Assembly (NCBI RefSeq): GCF_045038405.1
Contig: NZ_CP173660.1
Coordinates: forward strand, 1,240,001-1,304,000
Length of the DNA stretch: 64,000 bases
Source: Sellimonas caecigallum
GTDB taxonomy: Bacteria; Bacillota; Clostridia; Lachnospirales; Lachnospiraceae
Direction: 5' to 3'
The first letter of the stretch is position 1, and each line of letters begins with the position of its first letter. The notes beneath the pieces were generated by a model. That model made no database searches and was not told the DNA's origin. It saw only the letters and a program-made list of their open reading frames with translations. Shown piece after piece: positions 17,944 through 26,827 of this stretch. The position numbers and the translations under genes are program-made.

Positions 17944-18487
17944 TGAGGATTCTGCCATCTTCACGGACTTTATAATGGATGCAGTCCATGAAAACGAACG
18001 GATATACAGGGTTTAATGGACGTGACTGCCATTCCTTCACTTCCGGCAGGATCTTGTCCGTGATTTTGCTGACCATTTCAGCGGGAAGTTCAATGCCATA
18101 AAGTTCCTGAAGCTGATCATGAATATCCCTTGTACTCATTCCACGGGCATAAAGAGAGATCACTTTTTCCTCAATCCCGGAAATATCCCGCTGATATTTA
18201 GGAATCAGCTTTGGTTCAAACTCACCATTGCGGTCACGGGGAACATCGATCTGGAATTCCCCATACTGGCTTTTGAGTGTTTTGGAAGAATGTCCATTCC
18301 TTTTATTATCGCTCTTCAGATCACCTTTACAATTTTTTTCATAGCCCAGAGTTGCATCCATCTCGGCTTCCAGAAGCTCCTGCAGGATATCTTTGAAGCT
18401 GTCTTTAAGAAGGGCGTAAACATCAGCCACACTGGTAATGTTGTTTTCTGTAATAATCTGTCGGATTTGGTCTTTTGCTACTGCCAT
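17938..18487 (-). pseudogene. IS256 family transposase, N-terminal part
   Basis: The first ~183 residues of the transposase, from MAVAKDQIRQIITENNITSV to VREDGRILSR, with the DNA-binding region and the first catalytic Asp (YPFVFMDCIHYKV). A full AAGGAG ribosome binding site precedes the ATG. The ORF runs on into the IS21-type element and ends at 17876, which gives about 20 foreign residues. Split from its C-terminal part at 14697-15361. Confidence 0.93.
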
Positions 18488-18581
18488 AAATAAACTCCTT
18501 TTCGATAAGAATTGTCATATCTGTAATTCTTACCAAAAAGGAGCCATTTTTTACCAAAGCCACAAAGTTTTTTACACTACC

Positions 18582-18589
18582 TTATAATA
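18582..18589. repeat. right target-site duplication of the IS256-type element
   Basis: TTATAATA, the partner of 14371-14378. Confidence 0.85.
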
Positions 18590-19070
18590 TTTGTCGAAGC
18601 ATATTACTATTATCCACAGTTGAACGACTGCTGTCTGAAATGCCCTTCTTCCAGCTAAGGATACTGTAATAACTTTATCTGTATTTTGAGCCCATATAAA
18701 ATATTCTTTTCTCGTATCGATATACTCAGAATCGTCAAAAATTGCCAAATGCTCAGTAATGTATAATAGATAATTCCTGTTTTGTTCCTTTAAAAGTCGA
18801 ATCTGAATTCCGCTGTCTGCATGGGAATTAACGATATAAGCACCTCTTTTATTTAAACTTTTGATCATCCTTTCCACCATTATCTCATTCGCAAAATCAC
18901 ACTCCTCAATATTGACAGATGCATCCACTCTGTTTTCATAAACGCTTTTCATTGCGACAATGAGTGTAATTTCATAATTCATCTTACAGAGATCGTTTAC
19001 AAGACAGATCAAGCAGGTGGATACACCACCATATCCAGGTTTGTCATCAATAAATATTATTTTTTTCCAT
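18590..19070 (-). pseudogene. glycosyltransferase-like gene, frameshifted and cut by an IS
   Basis: The ATG at 19068-19070 has a well-placed GGAG, but its frame stops after seven codons. Skipping one base of the A7 run (T7 at 19060-19066 on the plus strand) gives MEKIIFIDDKPGYGGVSTC followed by an open frame of about 150 residues. The start resembles the glycine-rich donor-side loop of GT4-type glycosyltransferases (GGVST), but the rest is not clearly recognisable, so the family is a guess. The 3' end is cut by the IS256-type element. Both events make it non-functional, unless the A7 run changes length. Confidence 0.55.
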
Positions 19071-19089
19071 ATAAATTTTCTCCAATTAA

Positions 19090-19481
19090 TTATTTCCCTT
19101 CATATATTTTTCTTACCACTTCGCTAAGACTTGTAAAAGAACCTTTTTCATTTTTCCTATCAATTAAAAAGAACTTACAATTGGCTCTTTTAGCTGCTTC
19201 ATAATCTTTTTTTCATCTCCAATAAATATAAGTTCTCGCAAATCTATATTTAATGTGTTCAAAATTTCTATCAAGCCTTTAGGATTGGGTTTTCTGTAAC
19301 CACATATCAATGACGACATATATACATCTGCAAACGGCATAATTGGTTCTACATATGCTTTCATTATACTATCAGGCATACCACTGGGAAGATCTGTAAA
19401 AAAGGCTATTTTATCATTACATTTTTTTATATAGTGTAAACTGTCGTATACATCCTGATAGATTTTTACTTTCATCTGCAT
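19090..19481 (-). pseudogene. HAD-like hydrolase, N-terminally truncated and frameshifted
   Basis: This resembles a HAD phosphatase from the cap region on: motif II as AFFTDLPSG, motif III as GYRKPNPKG, and motif IV as ELIFIGDEKK. The N-terminal motif I (DxDxT) is missing, and the sequence starts inside the end of the nucleotidyltransferase ORF. After GDEKK the frame breaks at an A7 run (T7 at about 19207-19213). Adding one base restores a typical HAD ending (DYEAAKRANCKFFLIDRK and on to the stop at 19090). So it has at least two lesions. Confidence 0.7.
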
Positions 19482-20583
19482 ACAGATTTTCCTGCATTTC
19501 CTGTCCGGTAGAAAATCTCAATACTTTCATTCCGAAACGATCGTAGTGCTTTTTCCATTCCTCCATTGCCATGTCAAACGTCTCTGCATTCTTTTTCAGA
19601 TTGCCAGCTGTATATTTTCCGATCAGATTAATTCTGTCTATCTGAAAATTTTCATACATTTCATCATAAAATTCCTGACATGCACTCATTGTCATAAGGG
19701 AAAGACAGGCACTTTCTCTTTCAACTGCATGGTACATTTTATTTTTCCAGTTTGACCAGATCTCTTCATAGGTTCCCCTCAAATCATCTTGACTAAGTTC
19801 TTTTCTTCCTTCAAAAAACTTTTTCTGCTTTCTCCGCGAAATCTCTCTGACAGAAATTTCCTCTTCCCTCAGCCAATCCGTAATGATTTTTATAAGCCGC
19901 AAACATTTCTCCCGTATCTCCTCGATAGAACAACACTGAGGAAGAGACTGATACAGCATGAGAAACCCTTTTGGCATTTTAGGAAACCGTGATATTTCTT
20001 CCGGAATTCGTTTCGTACCTCGCTTTACATAGGCCTGATTTACCATATAAAGTATAAATTCACTATGATGGATGATTCTAGATAAAATCCAGTAACCTTG
20101 TCCGAGATTGTCTGTGCACTTGAGTTCCTCCATCCAGTCTTTCATTTCGCTTAAAAATCCCTGGATCTTAACTGCCGTCTCTTCCCGATCATGCATATGT
20201 TTCAAAGCTTTTTCCTTCAGCCCCTTTAGTCTTTCCGAAACACCATCATCTTTCTGATACACACAATCCAAATCAAACAGCTTTGTCACATACGGAGTAT
20301 TGTATTCTGCCATATTCTCAAACTGTTCCCAACTTTGAGTGTAGATATCAAACCCGACATCTCCAACCACAAAACATCTGTTGAGTTTCCAAGCTCGGTC
20401 ATCGTTGACCACAATGGCCAGATCCAGATCTGATTTTTCATAAAAGTCGCCGTTACAAAAAGACCCGCCAATTCCAATCAAGTCTACACTTTTCGGACAA
20501 AATCGTTGTATCTGATCCAGAACCATTTTTATAATGATTTCATTTCTCTGCAGGATGTCCTGCTTCCATCTTTCTTCGCTCAT
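19417..20583 (-). CDS. nucleotidyltransferase domain protein
   Basis: A 388-residue protein with an N-terminal minimal nucleotidyltransferase core: GGSFCNGDFYEKSDLDLAIV carries the GS motif and the DxD metal pair. The rest is helical, like KNTase/ANT-type adenylyltransferases. The substrate is unknown; aminoglycoside modification is possible but not shown. The last ~25 residues overlap the HAD remnant in another frame and look unlike a natural end, so the C-terminus may have been altered by the deletion that removed the start of the HAD gene. The start at 20583 was chosen because the homology begins nearby. Confidence 0.6.
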   Translation of the reverse strand: MSEERWKQDILQRNEIIIKMVLDQIQRFCPKSVDLIGIGGSFCNGDFYEKSDLDLAIVVNDDRAWKLNRCFVVGDVGFDIYTQSWEQFENMAEYNTPYVTKLFDLDCVYQKDDGVSERLKGLKEKALKHMHDREETAVKIQGFLSEMKDWMEELKCTDNLGQGYWILSRIIHHSEFILYMVNQAYVKRGTKRIPEEISRFPKMPKGFLMLYQSLPQCCSIEEIREKCLRLIKIITDWLREEEISVREISRRKQKKFFEGRKELSQDDLRGTYEEIWSNWKNKMYHAVERESACLSLMTMSACQEFYDEMYENFQIDRINLIGKYTAGNLKKNAETFDMAMEEWKKHYDRFGMKVLRFSTGQEMQENLYADESKNLSGCIRQFTLYKKM

Positions 20584-20733
20584 ATCGTTCCTTTTCCTTC
20601 TCCATCCTCAAACTCCATATCAGCATGAATATAACTGTCAGGCTTTTTTGCGGCTCAAAAGACATTCTGTCTCGGCGTGCACTGTATTGACAGTTAACTT
20701 TATCTTATATATCATCATATCACATAATATTAC

Positions 20734-20780
20734 TAAAAAACATATCAAAGACCCGGAAAGCACTACGCCCTCCGGGTCTT
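20734..20780 (-). terminator. terminator overlapping the end of spmA
   Basis: A stem with AAGACCCGG and CCGGGTCTT arms that includes the spmA stop codon in its loop side, followed on the minus strand by a T-rich run. It separates spmA from what is now downstream and marks the right edge of the accessory block. Confidence 0.8.
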
Positions 20781-21386
20781 CTTTCGATCCATGATCTTGC
20801 AGAACAGAATTCCTGCTGCCGTACTGATTGTCGTTGCCACAATCCCTGCTCCCACAATTGCCGTAGGGTCCACGCTCCCGTATTGACTCCGGAATGCAAT
20901 GACATTGACCGGAATCAGCTGTAAGGATGAGATATTCAGGATCAGAAAATTGCACATCTCATTGCTGGCTATCCCTTGTTTTCTGATCGGTCCCAAAGCC
21001 CTGCCGGCTCTTCTGTCCTCCTCCAGCTTCGAAAGCTCCTCCATTGCTTTCAAGCCGGCCGGCGTGGCAGCCCAACCAAGCCCCAGAACATTGGCGATGA
21101 TGTTCGTCGTGATGTGTTCTCCCGCCTTATGCCCCTTTGGAATCTGAGGAAACAAAAATTTTATAAATGGTTTCAGCCCTCTGGATGCGTGCTCTATCAT
21201 CCCCGCTCGGGATGCGATCTCCATAAGACCGGTCCAGAAGGACATGATCCCAACCATCGTGATGCAAAGTGTAACCGCCTCTTTGGCAGAATCCAGCGCC
21301 GCCTCAGTAATATCCGGTATCCTTCCTGTAAAAGAGGCGAAGATGATTCCCACAAGGATCATCCCCGCCCACAAAACATTCATCAT
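20763..21386 (-). CDS. spmA: spore maturation protein A
   Basis: About 207 residues from the ATG at 21384-21386 (a GGGAG lies ten bases upstream; a longer ORF starts 45 bases earlier). It has several membrane helices and the SpmA pattern MSFWTGLMEIASRAG, NVLGLGWAATPAGLKAMEEL and SNEMCNFLILNISSLQLIPV. Paired with SpmB in spore core dehydration. The usual neighbour spmB is displaced to 4035-4559 and replaced by a terminator and the decayed nucleotidyltransferase/HAD genes. Confidence 0.93.
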   Translation of the reverse strand: MMNVLWAGMILVGIIFASFTGRIPDITEAALDSAKEAVTLCITMVGIMSFWTGLMEIASRAGMIEHASRGLKPFIKFLFPQIPKGHKAGEHITTNIIANVLGLGWAATPAGLKAMEELSKLEEDRRAGRALGPIRKQGIASNEMCNFLILNISSLQLIPVNVIAFRSQYGSVDPTAIVGAGIVATTISTAAGILFCKIMDRKKTRRA

Positions 21387-21490
21387 ATCTTCTGTTCTCC
21401 CTGCTTTTTTCTTATTGTATGCAAGGTTCAAACGTCAATATGTCATTCTCTCTCTATTTCTTACTTTACCAAAACTCTCTTGCATTATTT

Positions 21491-22873
21491 TCAGAACACA
21501 ACAGCGGAATCACAACACCTGAAATCTGTGTCGATATAGTTAGCTATCACTCGCACACGCAGGTTCCGCTCGCTGCACAATGATTGACCCGAACCGCCTG
21601 ATACATTTAAGTCCTCCGGAAGGACAAATTTAATGCATTTTACCTGCACATCCCGACAGTTTGGATAATTGTGCGCAGGTATTGTGATCGCTTTCATACC
21701 TCTCTGATGTTCCATGTGTTTCTTATCTTCTTCCGTCAAAATGACTCCAAGCGCAACCCTCTTATGCGGACATACATTCTTAACTGTCAGGTTAATCTGT
21801 ACAATACGGCCAAGCGATTCCAAATATACATCCCCTAAGTCTACTATAAGAGAATCCTGACATTTTTCCAATTTCAAATCTACCGGTATCGGACAAGGTT
21901 CCGGATCTACGATAATGCCGCAATCTACCTGCACAGATGGGTTCGGGAAAGTTACTGCGTTGCCTTCTGTGTCTACATAAGAGATAGACTGATTGACAGG
22001 AAGATTTCCCGACATCTGGCCAGTATGTTTGACATAAAATTCAAGAGACGCTCCCTCATTTCCACTAACTCCTAACTCCGGAATCTTCCACTGCAATGAA
22101 TGCGCATTGATTGTCATGGCCGTTCCTTTTGTCGGCATGTTGACACTGATAATTGTAAAGTCCGGATTTACCGTTTCATCGATCACGATATTGGTAGCTC
22201 CTGGTTTTGAAATATTAGCTGCCAGGTCGGCAAACAAATCTTCCAGTTGGGCATCATTCGGAGTGACTGCTACATGCGACGAATCCGGATCTGTCGCCCA
22301 GTCATTGAGAACATTCACATCGATCCCATCGTCTCCTACAAGACCAATACAGTAAATGACAATATCGGAAGCTCTGATAGCCGCTGCAATCGGAGCCGGC
22401 GGAAGTCCTGATGTTGTCTTTCCGTCCGTAAACATGACAATTACTTTTGCATTTGTGGATGTTGGATCAAACAATGCCGCCGCAGTAGAAAAAGCATCCG
22501 CATGGTTTGTGGAACCTCCTGCAGACAACGCATTTACAGCAGCTTTTAAATCTGCTACGGAAGTGATAAGCTGTGTATCGGCTACAGCACTGCTGGAAAA
22601 ACTTACGATACCGATATGGCTTCCTGATCCAATCTGTCCATCCTGTGTACCATCGGTAGCTTCATCAATAATATCGATAAATGTTTCTGCCCCTAATTTC
22701 AAGTTTGTAAGGGGACTTCCTGTCATACTTCCAGAACGGTCCAGAATGAGGACGATATCTGTCGGATTTTCGGAGATATCCGGAGATGCCGCAAGGGCCA
22801 GAGTCACTTTGAACGTTCCGTCACAGTTAACCTGCGAGACATTGATCTCTTTGTTAGAATTTGTAATACCCAT
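21491..22873 (-). CDS. von Willebrand factor A domain protein, no signal peptide
   Basis: A 460-residue protein. Residues about 38-230 form a VWA domain with an intact metal site: Asp45, Ser47 and Ser49 in LDRSGSM, plus FTDGKTTSG. Residues about 230-325 look like a beta-sandwich (NPDFTIISVNMPTKGTAM and following). A cysteine-bearing C-terminal domain (about 325-460) starts CPIPVDLKLEKCQDS and ends near RCCDSAVVF. No signal peptide, membrane helix or sorting motif is visible, so it appears cytosolic or is released by another route such as mother-cell lysis. Its AGGAGG ribosome binding site sits in a predicted hairpin (22880-22943). Function unknown; a spore-surface role is only a guess. Confidence 0.75.
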   Translation of the reverse strand: MGITNSNKEINVSQVNCDGTFKVTLALAASPDISENPTDIVLILDRSGSMTGSPLTNLKLGAETFIDIIDEATDGTQDGQIGSGSHIGIVSFSSSAVADTQLITSVADLKAAVNALSAGGSTNHADAFSTAAALFDPTSTNAKVIVMFTDGKTTSGLPPAPIAAAIRASDIVIYCIGLVGDDGIDVNVLNDWATDPDSSHVAVTPNDAQLEDLFADLAANISKPGATNIVIDETVNPDFTIISVNMPTKGTAMTINAHSLQWKIPELGVSGNEGASLEFYVKHTGQMSGNLPVNQSISYVDTEGNAVTFPNPSVQVDCGIIVDPEPCPIPVDLKLEKCQDSLIVDLGDVYLESLGRIVQINLTVKNVCPHKRVALGVILTEEDKKHMEHQRGMKAITIPAHNYPNCRDVQVKCIKFVLPEDLNVSGGSGQSLCSERNLRVRVIANYIDTDFRCCDSAVVF

Positions 22874-22879
22874 AATATT

Positions 22880-22943
22880 ACCTCCTGTTTTACTGATAAG
22901 AAGAAATTTGTCTTCCTCACTATCAGGCTATGAAGCAGGAGGT
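22880..22943 (-). promoter_or_regulatory. hairpin that sequesters the RBS of the VWA gene
   Basis: An 8-bp perfect pair ACCTCCTG (22880-22887) with CAGGAGGT (22936-22943), and inside it a 6-bp pair CTGATA (22893-22898) with TATCAG (22921-22926). In the minus-strand transcript the 3' arm is the AGGAGG Shine-Dalgarno seven bases before the ATG, and the 5' arm is a perfect anti-Shine-Dalgarno. Folding would block initiation. This is a structural reading only. Confidence 0.6.
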
Positions 22944-22979
22944 AAATGGTTCCTTTTGTCGAATTATGAAATTTGTTCC

Positions 22980-24140
22980 TTACGATATATCTTCTTCCGT
23001 AATATGATTTTGTTTTAACTTCAGATAAACGATCTCACGGAACAATGCATAGAGAACCGAAACAATCGGTATGAATACCAACATGCCCACAACTCCCATG
23101 AGACTTCCGCCGATACTCACTGCTGCCAGCACCCAGATAGACGGAAGCCTGACAGCTCCCCCTACCACGTGCGGATAGATCAGGTTCCCTTCTATCTGCT
23201 GGAGAACAAGGAACATGATGATAAACCAGAATGCTTTTATCGGATCTACCATGAAGATCAGGAATGCTCCGATCGCACAGCCGATAAATGCCCCAAAGAT
23301 CGGGATCAGCGCTGTAAAGGCGATCAAAATACCGATCAAAAGCGCATACGGCATTTTAAAGATAGACATGGCGATCACGAACATCGTTCCCAGTATAACA
23401 GCTTCCAGACACTGTCCTGCGAGGAAACTGGAGAAAGTCCGGTACGTCAGAGAAAATACTTCCTCAGCCGCCTCCGCTCTTCCTTTTCTCACAAAGGCAT
23501 ACAATACCTTCTTTGCCTGTACTTTCAGCTTTTCTTTTTGGAGAAGAATGTAGCAGGCAAACACAAATGCGATAAAGAAGGTTGCAAATCCGCTTACAAT
23601 ATTTTTCGCAGCCGCCACACCGGATTCCAGTATGCTTCCGGCTCCGCTTGTGAACCAGTTCATGATCACTTCGAAAATCTTGTCCCATTTGAACTCAAGC
23701 TGGTTGACGTAAGACATGATTTCTTTATTATCGTGGAAGAAATTATTTGCCCATTCCTGTACTTTCGGAATAAATGCCTGAATGCTTGCCCCAAGTCTTA
23801 CGAAAGTTCCAGTAAGCTGTGGTATTACTACAAACGCTACCACCATAATGACTCCGATTACCAGCATAAGAGTCAATATAAAACTTACTGGTCTCGCAAG
23901 CTTTCTTGCTGCTTTGGATCTCCCTTTTCTTGCATCATTGAACAGCTTTTCCTCAATAAAATGCATCGGCACATTGACGACAAAAGCGATCGCACCGCCA
24001 AGAATAAACGGAAACAATACGCCAAACACGAATCTGAACGCATCAAATACAATCGAATACTGCCACAAACATACGATGAGCAGTGCTGTAAATACGATGA
24101 GCTGTCTGATCTTTTTCATGTTCTCATGATTTAATTCCAT
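22980..24140 (-). CDS. AI-2E family transporter
   Basis: A 386-residue membrane protein of the AI-2E/PerM family with about eight hydrophobic segments, a central long amphipathic region (about residues 95-175) and the conserved C-terminal FIGCAIGAFLIFMVDP and QQIEGNLIYPHVVG motif. Some members export autoinducer-2 and others are Na+/H+ antiporters, so the substrate is open. The ATG at 24140 has a GGGGAG ribosome binding site. It begins 12 bp after the P-type ATPase gene and is probably cotranscribed with it, under the same riboswitch. Confidence 0.92.
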   Translation of the reverse strand: MELNHENMKKIRQLIVFTALLIVCLWQYSIVFDAFRFVFGVLFPFILGGAIAFVVNVPMHFIEEKLFNDARKGRSKAARKLARPVSFILTLMLVIGVIMVVAFVVIPQLTGTFVRLGASIQAFIPKVQEWANNFFHDNKEIMSYVNQLEFKWDKIFEVIMNWFTSGAGSILESGVAAAKNIVSGFATFFIAFVFACYILLQKEKLKVQAKKVLYAFVRKGRAEAAEEVFSLTYRTFSSFLAGQCLEAVILGTMFVIAMSIFKMPYALLIGILIAFTALIPIFGAFIGCAIGAFLIFMVDPIKAFWFIIMFLVLQQIEGNLIYPHVVGGAVRLPSIWVLAAVSIGGSLMGVVGMLVFIPIVSVLYALFREIVYLKLKQNHITEEDIS

Positions 24141-24152
24141 AGAATCTCCCCT

Positions 24153-26759
24153 TTATTTGAGTCTGGCGCGGATTGCTTTCAGACACTGGATGACCGGCAA
24201 GTTCAAAAGTGCCAGTCCATATACTGTTAATAGCTGAGACATGCTTAATGTTACAACACTAAATACAGACTGTAAAAACGGCACTGTAAGAACCGCTGTA
24301 ATCAGGACAAAACCGATCATAAATGCGCCCTGAAGATAAATATTGTTGAAAAATCCTTTGTGGAACAACATCGGTTTATCTGACTTGCAGTTGTAACCAT
24401 GTACCAGTCGTGACAGACATAGTGTTCCAAAAGCCATCGTACTTCCCAGAAGCGCTCCTTCACTCGTATATCCGATCATAAATCCGATCATTGTCATGAT
24501 ACCGATGGAGAGACCTTCTGTCCCGATCTTTACAAGGAAATCTTTTGTCAAAATGGACTCATCTTTTCTTCTAGGCTTTTCATCCATAACATCGGAACGG
24601 TGCGGCTCCAGACCAAGTGCGATAGCCGGAAGGCTGTCCGTGAGAAGGTTGATGAAAAGCAAATGCACTGGTGCAAACGGTACCGGAAGTCCTGCGATAG
24701 AAGCATACAGGACAGCCAGGATTGCACCAAAGTTGCCGGACAGTAAGAACTGAATGGAACTTTTGATGTTTCTGTATACATTTCGTCCATTCTCTACCGC
24801 TTTTACGATTGTCGCAAAGTTATCGTCCGTGAGTACCATGGAAGCCGCATCTTTCGCTACCTCGCTTCCGGTAATTCCCATTGCAACTCCGACGTCTGCC
24901 TGTTTCAGAGCAGGTGCATCGTTGACACCATCCCCTGTCATTGATACGATATTTCCTTTTTCCTGCCATGCCTTAACGATACGGATCTTGTGTTCCGGTG
25001 ACACACGGGCATACACGGAAATCTTTTCCACGAAATCTTTCAGTTCTTCATCGGAAAGATTTTCGATCACTGCACCTTCACATGCCTCGGACTCATCCTT
25101 CAAAATACCAATTCTCTTTGCGATAGCCGCTGCTGTAACCTTGTGGTCTCCTGTGATCATGACTGGTTTGATACCTGCGCGGATACACTCAGCAACCGCA
25201 TCTTTGGATTCCACACGCGGCGGGTCCATCATTGCAATCAATCCAAGGAAGGTAAGATCTGTTTCATCTTTTTCCGTTATTCCCTTTACCTGATCCAATT
25301 TTTTATATGCAAATCCCAGTACACGAAGCCCTTGTCTTGAGAATGCTTGGTTCGCCTCCGCAATCTCCTTACGGTCTTCATCTGTAATTTTTACTTCTTT
25401 TCCGTTTTTACGGATACTTTCCATTCTTCCGGATATCACATCAACCGCGCCTTTTACGATCATGAGGACTTCATCTTCCATTTCATGCACTGTGGACATC
25501 AGCTTTCGGTCACTGTCGAAAGGAACTTCTGAACGCCGTTCATGTTCCTCCCTGATTTTTTCCGCATCCATCTGAAAATCAGAAACAAAGCTTACAAGCG
25601 CTGTCTCTGTCGGATCCCCAATTTCTTCTCCGTTCACAATTTTGGCATCGCTGCAGAGTACACTTGATTTCATGAGAAGCTGTACATCCCCATCATCTGT
25701 GTCGATATGAGCTTTCTCCATGCTTTTTCCAGGAATATAGCATGCTTCTACTGTCATTTTGTTCTGTGTCAATGTTCCTGTCTTATCAGAACAGATAACT
25801 GAAACACTTCCTAAACCTTCCACTGCCTGCAGTTTCCGGATGATAGCATGTTCTTTTGCCATCTTCTGTGTACCAAAAGAAAGTACGATCGTCACGATAG
25901 AACTCAGCGCTTCCGGAATCGCTGCGACTGCGAGCGCTACAGCAAACAGGAATGCATCTCCGAACGATCCGCCCCTTACGATATTGATAACCATCAGGAA
26001 CGCACAGAAAATCAGAATGATAATGGACAGCTTCTGTCCAAACTGATCCAGATTTACCTGTAAAGGTGTCTTCTTCTCCGATGTTGTCTTCAACAAGGAT
26101 GCAATCTTTCCTACTTCCGTTTCCATACCGGTTCCCGTCACAAAAACGGTTCCGCGTCCATAAGTAACAAAGCTTCCGGAATAAGCCATATTTACACGAT
26201 CCCCAAGAGAAGTCTCCCCTTCGATGACGTCTGTACTCTTCTCAACCGGAATACTTTCTCCGGTAAGAGCACTCTCATCAATTTTCAAGCTGGCCTGATC
26301 GATGATCCTACCATCTGCAGGCACCAAATCTCCCGCTTCCAGGAAAACAATATCTCCAACTGTTACTTCTCTGGATGGAATATGGGTTACTACTCCATTT
26401 CTCAGAACCTTTGCTTCCGGTCCGGATAATTTTTTCAAGCTGTTCAATGATTTTTCTGCCTTGATCGTCTGGACTGTTCCGAGGATGGCATTGATCGTGA
26501 TAACGATCAAAATAACGATCGCACTCTCCATATCGCCCATAAATCCAGAAATAATAGCAGAAACAATCAGTATGATGACGAGAAAATCTTTGTACTGTTC
26601 CAGGAAAATCATAGCCACGCTTTTCTTCTTCTCTTCCTGAAGTTCATTCGGTCCGTACTTCTCCTGGTGTGCACGGATTTCTGCGTCTGTAAGCGGCTCC
26701 AATGAACCGTTTACCTGTTTTTTGACCTCATCCGTCTCCATCTGATAATACTGTTTCAT
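24153..26759 (-). CDS. cation-translocating P-type ATPase (Ca2+/Mn2+ type)
   Basis: An 868-residue P2-type ATPase. It has an N-terminal cation ATPase domain, the A-domain TGES loop (ALTGESIPVEK), ten membrane helices, phosphorylated Asp325 in SDKTGTLTQNK, the hinge TGDGVNDAPALKQADVG and the ion-site helices AVAAIPEAL and NLLTDSLPAIALGLEP. These features place it with SERCA/PMCA-like calcium pumps. It is preceded by a terminator and a yybP-ykoY-like manganese riboswitch, which favours a role in exporting excess Mn2+ (or Ca2+) from the cytosol. An AAGGAGG site precedes the ATG. Confidence 0.93.
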   Translation of the reverse strand: MKQYYQMETDEVKKQVNGSLEPLTDAEIRAHQEKYGPNELQEEKKKSVAMIFLEQYKDFLVIILIVSAIISGFMGDMESAIVILIVITINAILGTVQTIKAEKSLNSLKKLSGPEAKVLRNGVVTHIPSREVTVGDIVFLEAGDLVPADGRIIDQASLKIDESALTGESIPVEKSTDVIEGETSLGDRVNMAYSGSFVTYGRGTVFVTGTGMETEVGKIASLLKTTSEKKTPLQVNLDQFGQKLSIIILIFCAFLMVINIVRGGSFGDAFLFAVALAVAAIPEALSSIVTIVLSFGTQKMAKEHAIIRKLQAVEGLGSVSVICSDKTGTLTQNKMTVEACYIPGKSMEKAHIDTDDGDVQLLMKSSVLCSDAKIVNGEEIGDPTETALVSFVSDFQMDAEKIREEHERRSEVPFDSDRKLMSTVHEMEDEVLMIVKGAVDVISGRMESIRKNGKEVKITDEDRKEIAEANQAFSRQGLRVLGFAYKKLDQVKGITEKDETDLTFLGLIAMMDPPRVESKDAVAECIRAGIKPVMITGDHKVTAAAIAKRIGILKDESEACEGAVIENLSDEELKDFVEKISVYARVSPEHKIRIVKAWQEKGNIVSMTGDGVNDAPALKQADVGVAMGITGSEVAKDAASMVLTDDNFATIVKAVENGRNVYRNIKSSIQFLLSGNFGAILAVLYASIAGLPVPFAPVHLLFINLLTDSLPAIALGLEPHRSDVMDEKPRRKDESILTKDFLVKIGTEGLSIGIMTMIGFMIGYTSEGALLGSTMAFGTLCLSRLVHGYNCKSDKPMLFHKGFFNNIYLQGAFMIGFVLITAVLTVPFLQSVFSVVTLSMSQLLTVYGLALLNLPVIQCLKAIRARLK

Positions 26760-26827
26760 TTTTTTCCTCCTTGTTTCTTGTAATAGGGTTCACAGTTTCC
26801 TGCTTTGTAATGCATCGGACAATAGAA

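Larger units (their letters stand above)
14379..18581 (-). mobile_element. IS256 family insertion sequence, interrupted by an IS21-type element
   Basis: The ends are imperfect 23-bp terminal inverted repeats (14379-14401 and 18559-18581; 14 of 23 positions match, core GTAAAA...TGTG), flanked by the 8-bp duplication TTATAATA. Removing the nested IS21-type element and one copy of its 6-bp duplication leaves about 1.63 kb with a single transposase of about 406 residues. The element landed in the decayed glycosyltransferase-like gene at 18590-19070. Confidence 0.88.

Noticed and set aside
18572..19012. A 146-residue gene taken as intact
   Set aside because: Its ATG is internal, the better start is out of frame upstream, and its end lies in the terminal repeat of an inserted element.
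19417..20583. Aminoglycoside resistance gene
   Set aside because: Only the general nucleotidyltransferase core is visible; the sequence does not match a named resistance enzyme that I know, so no resistance function is claimed.
23169..24134. A 321-residue plus-strand open frame
   Set aside because: Antisense to the AI-2E family transporter gene, with composition typical of a shadow frame.
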